Assembly (NCBI GenBank): GCA_019914945.1
Contig: CM034100.1
Location: 1,811,209-1,875,208, forward strand
DNA: 64,000 nt
Direction of reading: 5' to 3'
Source: Typha latifolia
Lineage: Eukaryota > Streptophyta > Magnoliopsida > Poales > Typhaceae
Under the pieces are notes generated by a model. It had not been told where the DNA came from and did no database searches. It saw only the letters and a program-made list of their open reading frames with translations. This document shows, one piece after another, positions 60,481 through 64,000 of the stretch. The position numbers were made by a program, and so were the translations under genes. Each line of letters starts with the position of its first letter. Position 1 is the stretch's first letter.

Positions 60481-63400
60481 ATGGAGAGTGAGATAGACGT
60501 AAATGCAGAGCTCAATTATGCCACCTTCCAGTTATCACCAGTCCTAAACAGGTGAATTATGTTAATTAAATTTTATTCTTTTTCCTTATTTTTTTCGTTT
60601 GATTTCCTTTCTCAATTGATTTAGTCCATACATACACACAGTAAAAGTTGAAATACTCTGTCTAGTATATTAATTATTTTCCAAAAAACATTAGCACAAG
60701 ATCTAATTGTATACCCACAACTATGGACTCATCACCTGGATGCTATTTTATAAGTATTACCTCATCTGTGATATTTTTCCCTTTCTCTTACACAACCACA
60801 TGAAAATATACATTGCACAGGTATGAGGCAGTTATTTGCAGTAAAGGCATAACAGAGAAGCTGGCATCTGGTTCTCTTGATCAGCTACAATTGCATTTAC
60901 AAGAAGCAGAAAGGTTTCGATCTAGTTTATCAAGTGAGGTCTTCAAACTACAACCAGGGAAAATTCTCAAAGGCTCATCTTGGTTCACCAAATCAACTCT
61001 AGCACTGTATGTGCATCAGGAAATATAATTTACATGCATATATTTACATCCATTGGAAACAATGCTAATATCAAAGATTTTTTTTTTCAGATTCTTGCGT
61101 ATTGTCAACTCACCTGAGGCCTTGAACTCCGTTAGTGCCACTGTAAATGAGATATTCCAGTTGGAAGAAACTCATCTTGCTCTCTCTTCTAAGGTGGTAT
61201 GATTTCTCTAAAATTTGACAGTTCACTTAATTAAATGTCAGCAATTCAAGCTCATAAATAACAAAATATGTTTTCCTTACCAGGTTCTTGCAGATCATTC
61301 AAGTAGTGGAGTAACAGGTACTTCTAGGTTCTCTTTGAAAATATATCATGATATTTTGAGAACTGTGAAAAAGGAACAGATAACAGTGACCTACTCTCTT
61401 ATGTAATATTGAGAATGCCTCCTTGCATGAAAAGAGGATAAAAGAAGTATACACTTTTTGAAGCAGGTGAAATTAGGATGATTCATCTGATATTTATTCA
61501 GGGAACTTGTGACAAAAACTAGGACGGTTCATGTGTTTATATTTACATTTCAATTTATGTGATCGCTTAAAGAATACCAACATTGATTTTATGTGGACCA
61601 TGAGACAAGATTTCTCTCATTGAAGCTGGTTCAAATTTCTTTTTCTGTAACTGTGTCATAGAAGTTAAAACTTTATTTTTGCCTTTGGGTACACACCAAT
61701 TTTCTTGTACCTCACCTTCTTAAAAAACAATGGTTACAACTAATTGCCACAACCTTATTATTCTTAGAGGCAGGTGTAACTATCTGATAACTCTGATCAG
61801 TAAAAGTGGTTCAGCATTTTCCAGTTTTGGTAGCTCAAGATTTGTTATGTTTTCCTTAAAAATTGAATACAAAACTACTTCGCAAGCTCTTGAATTGCAC
61901 AAGATATGCTCTAGACTTGCTGTAAAAGATATGTCTGCAACATATAAAACTTTTAGAGTTACTACTGAACAATATTAAGAATTATGAGAATTCTTCTTTC
62001 ACTGTGTTCCTTGTAATTTCCTTCTTTCTACTGTTTAAGATTGTAATACTATTACTCCTACAGTTCTGAATGTTCTAGCTCTCTGGTGTTCCTGACAGGA
62101 GTATTTTTGAAAGAGGAGGGATCAACAGAGCAGGTATTGCCATTTCTCATTACCTTCCTTTTCTCCCCTCTGCTACTGTTGTTAGATACATTCTGTTTTT
62201 AGTTGCTCGGAGCTCATCTGGTGAACCTTTTTTCAGATGAAGATTGAGACAGTTACATCAGATGCTACTAAGTAACCACTATCCTCTTTTTCCCTATATC
62301 CTTAAATTTATATCCTCACACACACACACATATATGTATATATTAACCTAATAAGATCATAACTGCCAGGAATGAATTACTTCGTGCACTGGATCTAAGA
62401 CTCATGGCATTAAAGGAAGAGATGATAGCTTCATTTAACCAGGTTGCAAGTTCTAATTTTTCTACCAAGCAGATCTCTGATCTAGTTGCATTTTCTGAAC
62501 ATTTTGGAGCAGTGGATTTAAGGTACCTTCTGAAATTGATGACGCAGTCATAATTCTTCCTATGTCGGCAAGGAATTCAGAACTGAATATGGAAAACTAG
62601 AAGCTTGATTTTCTCATGCATGCATCTTTTAGAGTTTGGTCAGACTACTTTGCAGAACAGTTTCACTAACCTGATAACCATTACGAAAATTAGCTGTTAA
62701 TTGTTTTCCGTCATATTTAAATCTTGTCTGAGTATGCATATTTCTTTTTTATTGCCTGTGGCTTTTTTGCACCTTTCTTGTTATTATGTTACTTTCTATT
62801 TCAATAATATAGCAATTTTATTTTTTCTTTTTCAAATATCAGAAATTCATTGGAGAAGTATCTATCAATTATCTCAAATGGCCCAATAGCAGAACCCTCA
62901 GTTGAACCATTAATGGTTTCCCATGATTCAAATGAAATGTCTGAAAAAATGTCGGAGCCATGGTCTGGTACCACCAACCCTGCCAGTAATGGTGTCTCAC
63001 CAGCAAAACTCGCACAAGTTGAGCGTCAAAGCTCAAGTGAAAGTGAGGAGTCCTCTGAGGTGAGTGACGAAGATCAAATTGTTGCAGAAAGAAGCCGGCC
63101 TGCTATAAGATCTGCATCACCTAGAAGGTCTGCATCTCCAATGCGACGAGTCCAGATAGGGAGATCGGGTTCTCGTAGGTCTACAACACTTACCATCAAG
63201 AGCCTTAATTACTTCCCTTCTAGGGAACGGAATTCACTTAACCGTGGTGCTGATGAAAGCAACAGTGGTGATGAAGAATCTGACCAGCCATTAAAGAAAC
63301 CTGACACAGCAGCAAGAATGATGAGCGTTCAAGATGCAATCAATCTTTTTGAGAGCAAGCAGAAGGATAAGAATATTATGGATACTGAAAAAAAGAGAGG

Positions 63401-64000
63401 TTCAGGGGATGTGTCTAGTACTACCAACAAGTCTGTATTACGAAGGTGGAGTGCGGGAACACATAATTATGTAACACATCAATCACAGGAAATTACCTCA
63501 GATACTCCACCACAGAGCACTCCCACTATCTTGGTTCCTGAGATAGAGGAAAAGAAATTAGTTGAAGTGAAGGACACATCCAATGTTCTGGCATGTAGTT
63601 TTGCCACACCTGAGGTTGGAGCATCACAAGCTAATACTTTGGGTGGTATGTTGTCAGAAGTCGAAAGTATGGCATCCTTGACATCCTCTTCACTGAGTAA
63701 CCCCATGGAGCTAATGAAACCCCAATTGGAGGAAATCAGTAGTCAAGCAACTGTCTCGGCTGAACGGAATTGCCAGAAGGAATCTGAGATTAACCAAAGG
63801 CTGATAAAGAATTTGGAGAATAAACCTGGAAAAGCCAAAAGCACAAAGGCTGGTTCAAATGGGCTCGAGGATACCTCCAATGAACTGAAAGGTGTTTCTA
63901 ACAGTCGGCACAAGAAGAAAATGAATGAGAAACTTCCAGCTGATAATGCTGAAAAAAGAACTGCAAAGAAATCACAATTTATGGTTTTACAGGGTGCTCT
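60481..64000 (+). CDS. COP1-interacting protein 7-like protein, 5' part (runs off the window)
   Basis: Eight exons so far: 60481-60551, 60821-61006, 61091-61193, 61284-61317, 62099-62133, 62237-62271, 62370-62522 and 62843 to the edge. Phases are continuous, about 590 residues, open at the end. The N-terminal ~130 residues, with LNYATFQLSPVLNRYEAVIC, TEKLASGSLDQLQLHL, SSWFTKSTLALFLRIVNSPEAL and EIFQLEETHLAL, follow the conserved head of plant CIP7-like proteins. The large exon is Ser/Glu/Lys-rich and probably disordered. It contains SESEESSEVSDED, an Arg/Ser stretch (RSASPRRSASPMRR) and SVQDAINLFESKQKD. Arabidopsis CIP7 is a nuclear COP1-binding regulator of light responses; transferring that role here is inference. 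The end of exon 3 is ambiguous: 61193 or 61196, adding one Val. Confidence 0.85.

Overview
This is nuclear DNA from a flowering plant. Genes are split by GT..AG introns of about 70 bp to more than 1.7 kb, intergenic DNA is AT-rich, and every recognised product is a plant family. Two intronless genes (a calmodulin-like protein and an LEA-2/NHL protein) are strikingly GC-rich beside AT-rich multi-exon genes. That contrast is typical of commelinid monocots (palms, banana/ginger order, grasses), so I infer a monocot with a moderate-size genome, about one gene per 5 kb. The species cannot be fixed from this sequence alone.

Layout. 1-0.6 kb: decayed Ty3/gypsy gag on the minus strand. 3.6-5.8 kb: last two exons of an LRR receptor-like kinase. 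9.3-13.3 kb (+): ZIP-family metal transporter. 14.8-17.6 kb (+): cytosolic glyoxalase II. 19.0-25.6 kb (+): multipass membrane RING E3 ligase. 26.3-32.0 kb (-): plant coiled-coil protein of unknown function. 34.7-38.6 kb (+): ATG18-type autophagy beta-propeller. 39.4-42.9 kb (-): zinc-less quinone oxidoreductase-like protein. 43-50 kb: gene-poor and repeat-rich, with an unrecognised gene remnant (-), an inverted decayed copy of part of it (+), and an 81-bp hairpin minisatellite. 50.1-50.7 kb (+): CML42-like calcium sensor. 51.6-53.8 kb (+): reticulon-like protein. 54.4-56.2 kb (-): plastid Ycf54-like chlorophyll-synthesis factor. 57.3-57.8 kb (+): LEA-2/NHL protein. 60.5 kb to the window end (+): CIP7-like protein, cut by the edge.

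Exon models were built by hand from splice signals, phase continuity and conserved peptides. Phases close for all intact genes, giving full proteins of 596, 258, 476, 437, 417, 346, 190, 248, 217 and 197 residues. The genes are ordinary unlinked housekeeping, stress and signalling genes, not a pathway cluster. Three tail-to-tail pairs occur: RING/coiled-coil, ATG18/oxidoreductase and reticulon/Ycf54.

No bacterial-type system, CRISPR array, tRNA or rRNA was seen. The least explained parts are the 44-48 kb interval (gene remnant, inverted partial copy and hairpin minisatellite), a foldback element in a RING-gene intron, and the unnamed coiled-coil protein.
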